DNA from: Agrypnia vestita
Taxonomy: Eukaryota > Arthropoda > Insecta > Trichoptera > Phryganeidae
DNA length: 64,000 nucleotides
NCBI GenBank assembly: GCA_016648135.1
Contig: JADDOH010023636.1
Location: forward strand, 1-64,000
Direction: 5' to 3'
A program made the position numbers and the translations under genes. The notes below the pieces were generated by a model that was not told the origin of the DNA, searched no databases, and was given only the letters and a program-made list of their open reading frames with translations. Below, piece by piece: positions 1 through 11,712 of the stretch. Numbering within the stretch: position 1 is the stretch's first letter; each line of letters starts with the position of its first letter.

Positions 1-128
1 CGAAATATTAATACCATTTTCTTCACTTAAATCACTAAAATTGTCTGGCACAAATATAGAAACAGGGTTGTCACAAGTTCACAAAATAAAGTAAGATTTT
101 TTTTTATTATGTTCTAAAACACTATCTT

Positions 129-1802
129 CTACCTACTATAATCCTCCAGCGTATGATACAGTTCAAAACATGGTTCCACACATAAAGCTACGTCGCACTG
201 TTTACATCTATACCGCGATTCTCGTCTTTTCTTTTTTGCTGAACACACTACACATCTTTTGGATGCTGGTTGTTTCTGTGCGGTCTCAGGAAATTTCCCC
301 ACAAAATGCCTCTCTACTAATCGAAATGGCAACTCAGATTTCCGTTTCCTCATAGATTCTGCTTTCGGCACAGATGATTGTCGATGCTGATAAAAAAGTT
401 GACGTATGATTTCTAATTGAAAATCTGCAATGGGTTTACGGTTTCCGGTCTTTTCACGGTATATGGCATGTGCATTCAAGAGGCAAAGATCTAAAAGGTG
501 GAAAAAAATCTTCTTGTACCATCTCATTGTCTTTCTTGAAGAATGAACCGATGATAGCACCATGTCACATTTATCCACTGCCCCCATATTTTTGTTGTAA
601 TCTATTACGCTCTCAGGTTTTTTAATTGGTTCATTGGTAGCATAATGAGTTTTTCCTGTTTCTGCAAGTGTGCTTGGGTGAAGGGTTGTAAGCATTGTAA
701 CATCTTTTTATCTTTCCATAATTGTGCCGCCATAGAGTCTGTGTGATAAGCCTCCATTTCGCCTTTTTTAAGTTTTTCCTTAAATTTTGGCATCTGTTTT
801 CTATTTTTGCGGACAGTCCCACATGCATTTGTTTTTTTATCAAACAGTGACTGAAATAATAACGGGCTCGTATACCAATTGTCTACCTCGATTTAAGTAT
901 GGCTCCATTAGTGTCATCACGATGCTTCCAGAAACTCCCAAATCCTCATGCCTTGTATAAATAGTGGTAGATCCCGTATAAATAATAAAATTCAACACAT
1001 ATCCCGTGGTACAATCGCAAATAACAAAGAGTTTTATACCAAAACGACTTGCTTTGTTAGGAATATATTGTTTGAAAGCCAGCCGACCTTTGAACAATAT
1101 CAAACTCTCGTCTATACACACATTCTTGTATGGATACATTTGTTCCTTGAATACAGCTGTAATCATGTCCACCACTGCTTTTATTTTAAAAAGTCTATCT
1201 CCAGGCGGTTGTTCCTCATTATTACAAAAATGGAGCATACTCAATAAAATTTGGAAGCGATTCCTTGGCATAACATCGGAAAAAATCGCCGAATGCAATA
1301 AAATATCCGTGGACCAATGCTCTTCAATGGTGTTTCTAGTATTTCTTGCCATCAGTATACAGAGACCCATGAAAATATACATTTCATCAACGGTTGTATC
1401 GATCCATTGCTGCATTCTATAGCTTATTGAGGTGCTCTTGTTTTTTATATTTATATATTGCCGATTAGTTTTGGCTACAATGAGCTCAACTAATGTTTGA
1501 TGCATAAAAATTTTGAAAAAATCAACCTCTTGCATACCTTCATTTGTAAGCAATTTAGCGCCGGAAAAAGAAGAATCAAAATTGTGCACTTGCGGTAAAA
1601 ATGCATCACTTTCCCAATGAAAGACGGGTCTTCTGTCACCACGATTATCTTGGTCAACATTCCCTGATTCAACATTATCATTGACCATTTCGGCGTCGTC
1701 TTCAAAGGGCTCGTAAAACTCCGGCAATTCAAATTCTACGTCACTGTTATCAGACTCGGCAGTTTGAAGAATTTCATAATCACTATTTGAAAATTCTGCC
1801 AT
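129..1802 (-). pseudogene. piggyBac-type transposase pseudogene (two frameshifts)
   Basis: In active copies this DDD transposase cuts and pastes the element at TTAA. The first frame (1802 to 840) has an acidic N-terminus and the first catalytic Asp in CIDESLILFKGR. Near 872-882 the frame shifts exactly at the DNWYTS-type motif: the piece carrying the second catalytic Asp is missing and the reading resumes at YTSPLL in another frame. The middle part (about 870 to 710) carries KKGEMEAYHTDSM and WKDK. A second shift at about 703-711 leads into the last frame (695 to 129), with YNKNMGAVDKCDM (third Asp region) and a C-terminal cross-brace zinc finger (CVVC, CKQC, CVEPC, YH). A defective copy, not expected to transpose. 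Confidence 0.88.
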
Positions 1803-2274
1803 TGTAATAAACCTAAATTCAAAAAATAATACTTAGAAAAACTAACAAGTGAACCAATTCCAAGATAATAAAAATCACTTCACAATAATTGATAATAAAC
1901 ACACTTATAACGCTGAAAACTTATTTATAATAATACATAATCCCTTAACTTTACAAGAAAACAACACAAGTGCGAGAAAATACCGGCAAACGTTTGATTT
2001 TATCAAAAAAAAAGCTCTCTGTGAACAAAGAATCCGACAGCGACACTTCCGTATTCCGGGATGCCCCGTAATAAATTAAGATAAGTGATGACCCTTGCGA
2101 GCTCTATCGGCTGTCAGATGGAATAATTTACAAAAATGTAGATTACAACATTTTTGAAACAATATGAGTGACAGTAAATTCTTAAAATTAATCCCCATAG
2201 ATGGCGGTAGGCGATACAAAAAGAGACGTTTCAATTTCATGTTTTATTACGCGTCTAAAATTGTGTGAAGATGT

Positions 2275-2340
2275 GCGCGGATTTATCCGTTCGCGGCGTG
2301 TGGGGTACTGCGCGGCAGCGCGGATTTATCCGGTCGCGGC
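2275..2340 (-). repeat. Two 23-bp subterminal direct repeats of the piggyBac element
   Basis: Positions 2275-2297 and 2318-2340 carry GCGCGGATTTATCCG followed by T/GTCGCGGC, differing at one base. They lie within 80 bp of the TTAA end. Repeats close to the termini often bind the transposase in piggyBac elements; that role is inferred here. Confidence 0.7.
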
Positions 2341-2350
2341 AGTGATCGGG

Positions 2351-3368
2351 TTAAAGAAATAAATGTGGAGGTAGAAAAATCAGGCCCCATTCCTATTTCT
2401 ACCTCCGGACCATCAATACTCTTTTATTTGACGACTCCCCAGAAGTAATCAGCGATCCAACCCTAAACAGTCTTTGTTTTTATACTGAACAACAACTACT
2501 ACGCCAACAAACATTAGAAGTTATACTTCTTCAGCACACATAAAAAAAACATGTGCTGTATTGTGTTGCCTGCGTTAGAACAATTTCTGTCCACCTATGT
2601 TCCAACTCAAGGTATACAAGACATATTACAATTGCCGCCAATGACAGTTTTCCATGAATGCATTAAATATATAAAATACACATTAATTATAATAACCACA
2701 TACTGAATTGGATTTTGCTTGTAGAAAAATGAAAAAATGAAACAGTAAGCACATATGTAATTCTTAAAATATTATGAATTTGATCACAATTATATTATGA
2801 AAACTACATCAGCAAACAGAAAATAAACAACAATAACAATGTATGACAAATGCAAAATTTGTACAATCAAGATTTTTTGTGTATTTTAAGTTATTTTTAA
2901 CATTTTAAGTCTCTGTAATTCTCTGTAACAACATCAAATCATCAATTTTAATTCAAATAACAAAGAGTAGTTCTCTGTCACAACATCAAATCATCAATTT
3001 TAATTCAAGTAACAAAGAGTAATTCTCTGTCACAACATCAAATCATCAATTTTAATTCAAGTAACAAAGAGTAATTCTCTGTCACAACATCAAATCATCA
3101 ATTTTAAATCAAGTAACAAAGAGTAATTCTCTGTCACAACATCAAATCATCAATTTTCAAAAATAGTATTTAATAATATGATGCTGGATAGAGGGGCGCT
3201 TGCATGTTAATATCGCATGCATAACAAAAGCACCTAAAAATCAAATAATTGCTAAAGGTCCATGTTATGAAATCATGAAAGATGAGAATATTCATTTTGC
3301 AGAGAAGATAGAAGAAATCAAAGAACATTTATTAGAATTGAATCAACCACTGAAAGAACCATAAATAC
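2351..3368. other. Flank between piggyBac element and uridine phosphorylase exon 5
   Basis: It holds the 52-bp tandem array (2919-3157) and three short plus-strand open stretches I could not identify. They are 2408-2543 (contains FDDSPEVISDPTLNSL), 2552-2707 (contains STYVPTQGIQDILQLPP) and 3217-3364 (contains FAEKIEEIKEHLLELNQ, then a stop). They may be fragments of one unknown gene or old transposon. No exon encoding the expected C-terminus of uridine phosphorylase was found here. Confidence 0.4.
2919..3157. repeat. 52-bp tandem repeat, about 4.6 copies
   Basis: Units begin TTCTCTGTCACAACATCAAA at 2919, 2971, 3023, 3075 and 3127, an exact 52-base period with few substitutions; the last copy is cut off inside CATCAATTTT. 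The unit is AT-rich with no spacers between copies, so this is a minisatellite. Confidence 0.95.
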
Positions 3369-6300
3369 CATTATAGAAGTCATCAGCTCCCATTGTTCCT
3401 CCCATTAAGGTTTCAAAACTATCTTTCTCGCTCCTCATCGAAGTCAACTCCTTGGCCAACCTCCGATCTAGCACGGTAGGCATTGATACAATTTTTCCCA
3501 ATATTGGCTAAAATTACAAGATGATATCCAGTGAGTGGGGTTTAAATAAACTAATATTTATATCTCATAAGGGTAGAAAGAGATCCCTTAACATAATCCC
3601 ACGCATGCACTTCTTAACTTGTTTCAATTATTATTTTTTCTAAATTGATATGCTGCACAGTTAAACATCTACAATGTAATATTTTAATCTAAGCCCGGTG
3701 ACTTTAATCTATATGAAAAGTATGTAGACAATATCTTTTTACTCTGTTATTCTAGCTAGGAAGTTAACGCTGCATCGGACCACGACTTATAATATCCATT
3801 ATCACATCACACTTGTTGCATAATAAAAAGACACAATATTACCTTGCCCATTAGGGTATTTATTTTTTCATTTTTATTATATAAATAATTATTTTAAAGT
3901 TTTCAAAATATCCCTTTAACATTCATATATATAACTCCCATGATAATTCCCATTAATATTATGCGAATTGGAGAGGGTGTGAATAAGTATGCAATTGTAA
4001 ATACAGAACCCACGCATTTCTCATGTTCTCCGGTGTAAGTAAATTGGTGAAGGTGGATGTCAAAATCTCTCAGCTGGTTTCCAAGAGGCCTACTAGTAAG
4101 AGAGCTACTACTTCTCTTAGTGCCTCTTTACGTGGCCAAAAATGTGTTATTGTTTTGAACATTACACACACTAAAATATCTAAAATATAAAAATGTTAGA
4201 CTTCATTTGACTTACCAAGTCATAAGACTCATTCAGCATTCCATCGTACCCTTTATCAGATACAACCACCGTACCAGGCTGCACACCGATACCCCCGCTT
4301 GTCCCTACCCTCATTATTATTGGGTCCTTGGCGCCAGAGTACTGGAGCAGTTTAAGGACTTCTTGTAAGACCACAGAGAATGTTGACATTCCAATTCCAT
4401 GCTGGAAAAATGCTTAGTTGAAATCTTGCATAAACGATTGGTTGTTTCAGCCAAAAAATACCAAATTACTGATTTAACTAACTAACTATTACACAGTTTT
4501 TTCCGTAGAGATAGACAGAGAGATGGAACGCCACATTCTTCTATCTTGGCACACCTCTTTTGCTTCGGCTATATTCATACATTTGCTCACGCATGCTCGA
4601 CGGTTGTTGAGGCTTTTAAGAAGACCATCATCCAATATTTATTGTACGTGCCAGGTCTTTTGTGGATGCGATTTACAATACATAATACATTTAAAAAGTA
4701 ATTCAATGTCGATGATAAAAAAATTACTAACATATAGATTGTTCCAAAAATAACGCCAATTTTAATTAAAATTCTTAGCTAAGAAATGTTTATAAATAAA
4801 AAAAATTATATAGATAACTAAGAATCCGCCCTATTAATTTAATTATAAATAAGAATAAATAAAGAATAATAATCATGCTACTGAATTGAAGGAACGTAAG
4901 CCTTAAATTGGGCCATTAAAGTTGAAAATATCTTGGCACTGTTAAAAATGAAAGTGTTAGTGGATGAAAACCTGAAAATAACGAGTACTGTAAGTAACCA
5001 AAGAGGACCCAACTTGCTTCACAACTACATATATTCACATTTTCAAACATCTCTGCACCTATGTACATATTTATTGTCAAAAATTCTAAAGCCAAAAAAG
5101 TTTTTAATAATCCATTAATTCTAATCCACCTCAGTTTTATTCAGCAGAGGTAGGCAGATCATTGACAAAATTTTGTAGAATCAAATGGCTCATACAATGA
5201 TCAACAAATTTATTTATTTTAAAGTTAACTTGGAACACTTAAAATTCATTAAAGTTTTATTTCTTCATCAAAATCACTTGAAATTAATTAATTTAAAATA
5301 TTCGCAAGTATCCCTATATACAAAGTCAATAAGGGTAGACTCGGGAGCTGATAATGATGGTGATGATTGAGAAGCATAGAGGATATCCGGACATAGCGAT
5401 TTCATAGCTCAGCGGACAGTGGAAGATTGCCAGTTTTCATATAGTTTTCGACAACTTTTAAAGCGACCCGACACTCGACGTTGTCGTAATATTGGCTGTG
5501 GTCAGTTACTCGGTGCGCGATACTAAGCGTAGAGGTGATATAGGTCCTGAAGCCCAACGAGACGTTAGATACCGGACAGGGATTATATACCTGTTGATTC
5601 TTTTGTCGTCTGGGAAAACGCCTTATCAGCAAGTCGGTTCCTTGAAGGAAGTGATTGCATCAACGATTGTCAATGTTTATCAGCGAGTCGGTTCCTTGAA
5701 GGAAGTAATCGCGTCAGCAATTGTCAATGTTTTCCTCGTAATTCGATTATAATTATGTTGCCTCGTGCGTCCTGATGCGATGATGACTGCTACAGGAGCA
5801 TTGTTCTTTAATTCACACAATTTCACACTAAATGTCACTCGTCTGTGGAACACACTATTCACTATTGAACGCCCAGTCACACTGAATTCCCGCTTGTCGC
5901 TTGCTATCTCTGATTTGTCTCTTGTTTAGCTTTCTATAGTCTCATTTCGCTTCAAAAACTGACTGTTCTGTGCAGCGGTTCTGTCACCTCTTAAAAAGAG
6001 AATGTCAAAGTTTTGCTAATATCACTGAAGACGAATTTGATCGGAGTACCGTTCTTTGATTCACAACAATTGAAACTCGAGATTATATCACAAATATGTG
6101 GGTAGGTATTTTTCTATTTTCGTTTATGGTCAATCATGCGGGTTCACAATTCGCTGCCTAATTAGTGCACATTTTTAACTTAAATTAAAAAATATTTCCT
6201 TAAATGGACTTGAAAATAACTTATTAAATTGTATAAATGAATAATCTTACATTGACAGATATTATTGGTCCCACTTTATACAGGCAAAACCGATGAGATG

Positions 6301-9300
6301 CCGCCGTCATGTCTACAAGACCTCCACTCGGTATCTCGATTCTGAATTCCTCTGCAGCCTTCACAGCCAGCATGTGCATACGTTGAGCTGTTCCGCCCAT
6401 GCACACAAACTAAACAAACATTGTTCATTCAAAAATCAATAAAATTCATTGTTCATTAAGCAAATGGGGTTCATTAAAAAATTAATAAAACTTCAGCAAA
6501 ATGACAATGTTCAAATATTTCCTGTAATAAACACATAATGCATATTTATCATGACTATAAAGTTTTCACGGACAGGATTTCAACCATGGACTCCGTGAAT
6601 AGCAGACTGCCCACAGATTTTTCTAATTATTATCTAGGAATATCAATGACAGATTATAATAATACATATATGAAAACTTTATTTTCAGGAGAAAAATTTC
6701 AGAAGAAAGATTTTGTTTAATGGAAATCCTGAGAATATAATTTTTGTTTGATTTAAAAAAGAAATTAAAAGAGCATTCAGACAGATTTGGTTAGGTTAAT
6801 TTTAAATATGATTTTAAAATTAGCATAACCCAGAAAAATAATATGAAACCTGAGAATTAGTAACCCTAATTCTAATTTTAACCTCATTTTTAGAGATTTA
6901 AGTAAATTTACTCTTACGAATCATAAAATAGAGTATTTGTTTTTTAATGAATAGATAATTACCTTAACATCTCCGAATAAAGCTCTTAGATTGTGTGTTT
7001 CTGTGTCAAGAGCTAGATGGTAGAGAAAGTCTTGCTTCAATTTCTTCAGATGTGGATTTTGCTGCTTTAAACTGCCATCTGAATTTCTACAATTACATAA
7101 TATGTATGTATGAGTATTCATAACTACTATACAATATCAGTACAAGGTGTATTCTTTTTCATATTATCAATTATTGATTAATTTTAATAATATTCAATCT
7201 GGAACCTTGGAATAGATTGATATCCTTAACAATACAACAATCTCCACTTACAATTCATTGATGCGCTTACAAATATAGGCAACATTAAGAGATACATATA
7301 TGAGACTATGAATATTAACTAGTGTACTTTTCTACATCATTTGCAAGAGATCAGAGATTCCCAACACCATTGAAAGCCGAGCTACATACTATGTAATATA
7401 CATATAAAGTATTAGTGGGCCAGATTGAAAATTAAAAATTTATTTCCTTATCTACACAATTGTAACTTGCATAAAATGCCTCTCTCTCCACTCTAAGGAT
7501 AAAAGTAATGTTATAATATCCTAATACAAAGTAGACAAGGTGAACTTATTTATGTTTGAGTAAAGTTTCTATGAGAAATGTCAACAAATGTCAATATTTC
7601 AAACATAGAGCGGAAACATTGACTTTAATTTCATATTTGGACACTTTGGATTTGGATTTGGATTTCTACCAACTTGTCAAATAATAATAGTACTTTTTAT
7701 ATAATATTCATCACATCAAAATTTACAAAGTGAACAATGTTGATGATAGCGGTCAAGACATGATTGTGATGAAATGCAAACCAATGAGTATAGACCTGTC
7801 AATTTTTTCTGCTACAAAGATTTAGGCCCGGTTGTTTCAAATTCGATCAAAGTAAGCGTAGAGTTTAAACTGAAATTTTACGTTCTCCACCAATCAGACG
7901 ATCCGTTTTCGTAAAAATCTATGCTTTTATCGACCGCTTACTTTGATCGAACTTGAAACAACCGGGCCTTAGAGAAATAAACATATTAACTACGTACAAG
8001 TTAATTTTTTTAAATAATATTAATATTATAGATGTCTCATAGAGAGGAAGCTCCTTTTTTATATGGGAAAGTAGATACAGAAGTCTTTTTGGGTGTCCAT
8101 AGGGCTTGTAACCTATTGTATGGTTGGCTTAAGTGATCACTTTATACAATGTAACGTTCACCAATTCCACCCACCATAGACTACCACATGCATTTTTTTT
8201 TAAGTTGTATACATTTATATTTAAGACGCACACCTCGTTCCATACGTGTGTTGTATCTTTGCTGCCGCCACCTGTGGTTAAAAGTTTTGTCATTCCCACA
8301 AACCAATACAAATGTCACCATTGGCAATGAGATATCCATATTTTTGATTGAAGTTTTTAAAGAAATATTCTTTATATATGCATATGACATGTAGCAGTGA
8401 TCCGAGCTGATGCCTGATTACCTGATTAGTGTATCACGCATTGTGGCAATATTCCTAATATGTATCCTGCATTACAAATGAAGACGCAATGAGATCATTT
8501 TGATGATTCGTGCAATGAAATCAATTTGAGACTACGTATTCAACATGAGTATTGCTGTTTGCATCAGAAGAAATTGAAATATTTTTGGACCATGTTAAGT
8601 TTATAATAAAATAACTATTATAACTAAATGAAAAAAAAAATGATTGAAAATTGCTCTTTTATTGAAAAATCAATAACATTTAAATGTGTTGGAATTCAGA
8701 ATAGGGTTTTCTTAAAAACCTAACTATATGATCTTCAAGTATCATTGATTATCAATTTGTACATTCTGTAAAAGCCGGCTACAAAAAAGTTTGAAAAAGT
8801 AAATTAATATTGTGAAAAAATATAGCAAAACTTTTAACACTCGTTTTGTAAAGTCTGAATTATGTAACATTAAATGATGTTGGCGACTCAAGCAAACATT
8901 GAAAAAATATGTTATATTACAATAATATTTATATTATTGTTACTTTATGCAAACTCGATGTAATAAAAAATATTGTTATCATCTAAATTATCATTTGAAT
9001 AACACGTTGAATACATAAGTAAAAAAAATGCAAAAACTAACATTTTTGGGAAGAAAAAGATAAAAATTGACTCAAGAAACAGTTATAATAATTTTACTCC
9101 TTTTTTTCAATATAGTCCAACGTTTTACAAAAAATAAATCAGAAATATCTAAAAAAAAAAATCTAACTTAGATGTCGCATATCTCCATAACTGATGATAT
9201 TAGGTCATGGTTACTTGAACATTTTCGACTCATAATTGAAGCAGGGATACGGTCCTGCGAGGTTACTAATGTTTTAATATTAGTTATTGATAAAATTTTA

Positions 9301-9498
9301 CTATTAACTAAATAAAGACATAAATAAAAACAAACATAAAACTTTCAAAAATATTCACCTTGGAAGACCATTGGGAAATTCTCCATTCGCTTTCCTTTCT
9401 TTTATTTTTATGGCACAAGTATCATAATGTTCTGGCCAGTCAGGGTCTCCTCCATCATTATTTACTATGAAAACACAATCACAGATTGTTTTCTCCAT
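3369..9498 (-). CDS. Uridine phosphorylase, five exons, C-terminal exon(s) missing
   Basis: Splits uridine with phosphate into uracil and ribose-1-phosphate in the cytosolic pyrimidine salvage pathway. Coding exons (minus): 9498-9359, 7086-6963, 6409-6251, 4401-4216, 3507-3369. Every junction is GT-AG and the phases fit. Family motifs in order: NPHLKKLKQDFLYHLAL, LFGDVK, FVCMGGTAQRM (phosphate-binding Arg), YKVGPIISV, HGIGMSTFSVVLQEVLKLL, MRVGTSGGIGVQPGTVVV (phosphate-binding Arg and GTSGG), then MGGTMGADDFYNG. The 249 residues seen compare with about 310 in animal UPP1/UPP2. The missing part should begin in a GQGRLDG-like segment. The last donor (G|GTATTT) is weak, and read-through meets TGA a few codons later. 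The first exon encodes an N-terminal extension that begins MEKTICDCVFIVNND. The piggyBac copy lies downstream, so either the final exon is beyond the window or the gene is truncated. Confidence 0.85.
4477..4690 (-). mobile_element. 3' fragment of a non-LTR retrotransposon
   Basis: Lies in uridine phosphorylase intron 3. It matches, in the same order, the copy at 42110-42330 (the ACGCCACATTCTTCTATCTT, GGTTGTTGAGGCTTTTAA and TGCCAGGTCTTT segments) and ends in a TAACTAACTAACT tail at 4477-4490, like the 42.1 kb copy. In the minus reading it is the C-terminal tail of a reverse-transcriptase polyprotein, heavily mutated and 5'-truncated. Confidence 0.7.
5380..6010. other. GC-richer block inside uridine phosphorylase intron 3, probably element-derived
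   Basis: Base composition is clearly higher in G+C than the surrounding intron. A 76-codon frame is open on the minus strand (5632-5402), with overlapping plus-strand frames, but none resembles a known protein. The block includes a 55-bp tandem duplication. LTR-like character is possible, but no matching ends or target duplication were seen. Confidence 0.3.
5624..5733. repeat. 55-bp tandem duplication
   Basis: TATCAGCAAGTCGGTTCCTT at 5624 recurs as TATCAGCGAGTCGGTTCCTT at 5679, and both continue through GAAGGAAGT to TTGTCAATGTTT. There are two head-to-tail copies with a handful of differences. Confidence 0.85.
7825..7968. mobile_element. PIF/Harbinger-type MITE, 144 bp
   Basis: The left end GGCCCGGTTGTTTCAA is matched by the right end TTGAAACAACCGGGCC, with inverted similarity continuing inward (GATCAAAGTAAGCG against CGCTTACTTTGATC). 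A TTA target duplication sits at 7822-7824 and 7969-7971. The 3-bp TTA duplication indicates PIF/Harbinger. It is non-coding and lies in intron 1 of the uridine phosphorylase gene. Confidence 0.85.
9060..9275. repeat. Dispersed repeat related to 25895-26060
   Basis: Segments such as TGATATTAGGTCATGGTTAC with neighbouring A-rich tracts and CGACTCATAATTGAAGC align in order with a sequence near 25.9-26.06 kb (TGATATTAGGACAGTTAGAT, TTTCGACAG). Probably an old non-autonomous element; boundaries are unclear. Confidence 0.4.
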
Positions 9499-10361
9499 TT
9501 TCGGCCTAGACGTGGTAATCTATCGAAGCAAGCAACTTTTGTGTGTAGCAAAAATACTGTTCCCTAAGATGCGTTTTTATTTATCTATAGCTAAAAAAGA
9601 CAAGAGAATAATCAGTTAATCCGTTGGTCAAATCAAACTGACATTTAACAACAAGATGCTTTAAATAGAACAGTGACGCGTTACAATGACATATCAAGAA
9701 CGAAGCTGACAAGAATGCAAGCGTTACAGCTTACGATCTCCCACTTCGCCATTCTCTCTTCAACCGCGGCATTGACGGGCAATTTAAAGTAGGTAATAAA
9801 CAGAATTTAAAACAGCACTACATATATCTACAGAGATACCACTAAATATTTCGAGTTTGTATGTAAAGTGTAGGTAATATTTCCGGGTTTGGTAGGTTAC
9901 AGATTAGAGGAACCAATGGGAGGAGCTAATTTATGTTAATTATCTTGATGTACGTGAAACGGTGTTACTTTAGTAGATGGTTAAAAAACATCATAATACA
10001 AATTTTTATAAGATATACATTTTATATACAGTAGACTTGGTTATTTGGATTGGCGATTAATAAAAAATCTCAAATTTTTATAAATAACATTTTGAATAAA
10101 CCTCGATGTAGTGAAATTATTATTTGCATGCAGGTGTATCAACGCAAATTACAAATTTCTAACTGGAGAAGTGCATACATACTATTTTAAATAACATTGC
10201 AAGCTTACTCAATTATCTGGAGCAATAATAAATGAATACCTACCCTAACCGTTGAGCTAATGTGTTAAAATAGACCATTTACTAAGAATCAAACCGAAGG
10301 AAAAATAAACTATTTTGCCATTGTATTCCATTATGAAAAACCAAAATTATCTGATATACTT
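9499..10361. other. Upstream region of the uridine phosphorylase gene
   Basis: This is the 5' flank of the minus-strand gene. A somewhat GC-richer patch at 9660-9790 (CCCACTTCGCCATTCTCTC) could be promoter or untranslated leader, but no clear TATA box or initiator was identified. The rest is AT-rich with no recognisable gene. Confidence 0.3.
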
Positions 10362-10455
10362 ACCATTTTATCTAGAATTTATTTTTGTTTATTTTATTGT
10401 TTATTTTACATTAACAAATGTAAAATAAACAATAATAAATTCTAGAAAAAATGGT
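10362..10455. repeat. AT-rich inverted repeat
   Basis: The left arm (10362-10410, ACCATTTTATCTAGAATTTA onward) pairs with the right arm (10419-10455, ending ATTCTAGAAAAAATGGT) around TTAACAAA. The right arm lacks about 12 bases relative to the left. It is a foldback-type sequence or MITE remnant. Confidence 0.75.
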
Positions 10456-10469
10456 AATGGCTTTATCCT

Positions 10470-10556
10470 TTTTTTTTGTTCTGGAATGGGGCTCGAACCA
10501 CCAGCCACTGGATCACTAGGCGATAGTCATAACCACTACATCAACAAGCTACCGAA
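10470..10556 (-). mobile_element. tRNA-derived SINE-like head
   Basis: On the minus strand it reads TGATGTAGTGGTTATGACT (A-box-like), then CGCCTAGTGATCCAGTGG, then GGTTCGAGCCCC (B-box match GGTTCGANNCC), followed by an A-rich stretch. A cloverleaf is not maintained, so this is a SINE relic and not a tRNA gene. Similar blocks occur at about 29790-29845 and 30090-30155. Confidence 0.6.
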
Positions 10557-11379
10557 GTATGAAACACATTATTATAGAGCATATTACTTGCAGCAGTTAA
10601 CATATTTAAAAATATCAAACTAAGATGTTTGTATTACTTCAGCTACAAATGTGTATTATTAGACTTTCAATGTAAACAGTTTTTTCTTTTCAATGCAGCT
10701 GAATCTCGGATTCATTTCATGGAGACTTTCAGATTCATCCTGATATCTGCAATGATTTCCTCATTATCGTCTGCATGTTGTAAGTCTTTAAAAACTCTTC
10801 ATCCGTTAATATTTTATCGTAGACATCATAAATCAGCCTTCCATTAAACATTCACATCATCACACCCTTGACAGATGTTGTTATACCTACTTTAGTCAAT
10901 TAGCTCGTAGATTGTTGCATGATATATTTTTTAACTGCCCCATAAGTGTCGGCACCCAATCTCTCCTTCTGGACCTAACACAGTTCAAAGTCCCTTTTCC
11001 AACAAATATTCAACTATTGCTTGCAGATTGCGCAATATTCAATTTTAAAAGTTCTGTTAAATTTCTCAAAAATTAATTGCGTTCAATTCTCAATTCTATA
11101 CTTGCATTATGATGCAATATATGTATGAGTATGCATTTGTAAATAAACTATAGGTATGCACACACAAATTTAAATGTACACATTCTTTGACTAGTGGTTC
11201 GCAATAACGTCCTTTTACTGGTGAAGTGCCAGAAAATTATTAAACAATATATATATATATATATAAATCACAATATGTATAAAAAAACTTACAATAAATG
11301 ATGGGTATGAATGATTTGTTATATATTAAATACAAGTCGGGATATCTGGAAGCTTGGTTAGTGGTTTTAATGTACAACT

Positions 11380-11650
11380 AGCTGTAATCCGTCAAAAATG
11401 ACGGTATTTTTACATGTTGGTTCCTATAAAATAAAAATTCTTGCGGAAAAAAAAATTTTGAGAAAAATAGTTTTAAAGAAAAAAAAATTGTGAAAAAAAA
11501 TTTTTTAATTCGAAAAAAAAAATTTTTTAAAATTGAAAAAAAAAATTACCATAAAAAAGTTACGGACGTTACACGAAGTTACGGGGGACAGACAGACAGA
11601 CGTACGGACGTACGGACAGACAAAGAAATTATTTTAATTGGGATATAACA
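11380..11650 (-). mobile_element. Helitron-like 3' end with GACAGACAGACG repeats
   Basis: ACTAGCTGT at 11378-11386 is, on the minus strand, an ACAGCTAGT end like that at 16573-16581. It is followed by runs of A8TTTTT blocks and a GACAGACAGACGTACGGACG stretch (11588-11622). Such mixtures are common in insect non-autonomous elements. The assignment is tentative and the other end is not defined. Confidence 0.35.
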
Positions 11651-11712
11651 TATTGTAAAGAAATTCAAAGGGCTGTCAAAAAGTATCTATTACAGCCGGT
11701 ACCTACCTAATA

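Larger units (their letters stand above)
1..2350 (-). mobile_element. piggyBac-like DNA transposon, 5' end complete, 3' end outside window
   Basis: The right boundary is the transposon 5' end. Read on the minus strand it starts CCCGATCACTGCCGCG immediately inside a TTAA at 2351-2354, the canonical piggyBac arrangement (TTAA then CCC). A broken transposase (129-1802) is in the same orientation. A reverse-strand AATAAA at 104-109 lies just past its stop. The second terminus and second TTAA are not visible, so the element runs off the left edge. Family assignment rests on TTAA, the CCC terminus and the transposase. Confidence 0.85.

Noticed and set aside
2919..3157. Regular 52-bp repeats as a CRISPR array
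   Set aside because: The copies are contiguous with no unique spacers, and the genome is eukaryotic.
5402..5632. 76-codon minus-strand frame as a gene
   Set aside because: No domain similarity, overlapping frames on the other strand, and it lies inside an intron in a GC-richer repeat-like block.
10470..10556. Functional tRNA gene
   Set aside because: A- and B-box-like motifs exist, but acceptor, D and anticodon stems do not pair; better explained as a tRNA-derived SINE.
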